This document shows, one piece after another, positions 63,577 through 64,000 of a DNA stretch of 64,000 nucleotides; within the stretch, counting starts at the first letter, position 1; the number at the start of each line of letters is the position of its first letter. Position numbers and translations under genes: made by a program. The stretch lies in NCBI RefSeq assembly GCF_020181655.1, contig NZ_CP084032.1, positions 2,418,001-2,482,000 on the forward strand, written 5' to 3'. Origin of the DNA: Pectobacterium colocasium (GTDB taxonomy: Bacteria; Pseudomonadota; Gammaproteobacteria; Enterobacterales; Enterobacteriaceae). The notes beneath the pieces were generated by a model. That model saw only the letters and a list, made by a program, of their open reading frames with translations. It did not search any database and was not told where the DNA came from.

Positions 63577-64000
63577 ATGAAAACAGAGAATAACCAGAAA
63601 CAAACGCCTGTCCCACATCGCCATTGGATTTTGATTGCCTGTATGCTGGCCATGTTTACGGCGGCGATTGAGGTGACGATTGTCGCCACGGCGCTGCCTA
63701 CCATCATCGCGGATTTAGGCGGGTTTTCCCTGTTAGGATGGGTCTTTGCGGGTTATTTGCTGACGCAGTCGATCAGTATCCCGATTTATGGCCGCCTGGC
63801 CGATCTCTATGGCCGCAAAAAGATTTTCTTTTTCGGCATGATGGTATTCCTGCTGGGGTCGGTTCTGTGCGGATTTTCGACGCAGATGGGCTGGTTGATT
63901 GTCTTCCGTACTTTGCAAGGACTGGGGGCCGGTGCGATAACCCCGATTGCGTTCACTATTGTTGCCGATGTCTACAGCTCGACCGAACGCCCGAAAATAC
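63577..64000 (+). CDS. DHA2-family MFS transporter (3' end cut by window)
   Basis: The visible 141 codons start MKTENNQKQTPVPHRHWIL, then helix 1 (about 17-38), IEVTIVATALPTIIADLGG, the motif-A loop GRLADLYGRKKIFF and helix 3-4 with RTLQGLGAGAI. This is the EmrB/QacA-type drug:H+ antiporter family (usually 14 helices, about 470-520 residues), so about two thirds lies to the right. The substrate cannot be told. Confidence 0.85.
   Translation, partial: MKTENNQKQTPVPHRHWILIACMLAMFTAAIEVTIVATALPTIIADLGGFSLLGWVFAGYLLTQSISIPIYGRLADLYGRKKIFFFGMMVFLLGSVLCGFSTQMGWLIVFRTLQGLGAGAITPIAFTIVADVYSSTERPKI

Overview
The window is ordinary enterobacterial core chromosome. The gene order follows the E. coli K-12 terminus-side map in two joined blocks: oppCDF-yciU-cls-yciY ... 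yciI-tonB-yciABC-ompW ... trp-rnm-yciO-rluB-btuR-yciK-sohB-yciN-topA-cysB, then dtpA-nth-rsxEGDCBA-cnu ... ydgJ ... add ... ydgA-manA-fumC-tus-ynfM-ynfL-mlc-bioD2. A KdgM-type oligogalacturonate porin, an EcaC-like secreted protein, an unfused trpG, and the absence of yciEFG, kch, fumA and ydgK point to a soft-rot enterobacterium, most likely Pectobacterium or a close relative. The genus is an inference from gene content, not from a search.

Layout: 1-2853, 3' part of the oligopeptide permease operon (oppC cut by the window edge). 3096-5346, yciU, cardiolipin synthase and the small gene yciY. 5422-7095, a chemoreceptor where E. coli has the kch potassium channel. 7226-12863, yciI, tonB, yciA, yciB, yciC, a YkgJ-like cysteine-cluster protein, ompW and a KdgM-family porin. 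13251-20096, the complete trp operon with TrpR operator, promoter, leader peptide and attenuator. 20194-30449, RNA, cobalamin and DNA-topology housekeeping genes ending with cysB. 30559-39430, dtpA, nth, the six-gene rsx electron-transport operon and the Hha-like regulator cnu.

39684-48011 is an L-arabinose block inserted between cnu and ydgJ. It has araB-araA on the minus strand and araF-araG-araH-araC divergently on the plus strand, with no araD. 48126-53230 carries ydgJ, a YfeH transporter, a secreted NTF2-like protein with a likely Fur box, adenosine deaminase and an ACR3-like transporter. 53330-63474 carries ydgA, manA, fumC, tus, ynfM/ynfL, mlc and a second bioD. A DHA2 drug-type MFS gene is cut by the right edge.

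The strongest regulatory signals are a near-perfect replication-fork Ter site just upstream of tus, the trp operator/attenuator, a perfect FNR box upstream of ompW, and Fur-like palindromes upstream of tonB and the EcaC-like gene. I see no phage, insertion sequence, CRISPR array, rRNA or tRNA. I found no convincing new multi-gene system. The most interesting points are the rewired positions (chemoreceptor for kch, porin for yciEFG, arabinose block without araD), the Ter/tus pair, the 156-bp repeats inside rsxC, a palindromic intergenic element after oppF, and a structured gap inside araFGH.
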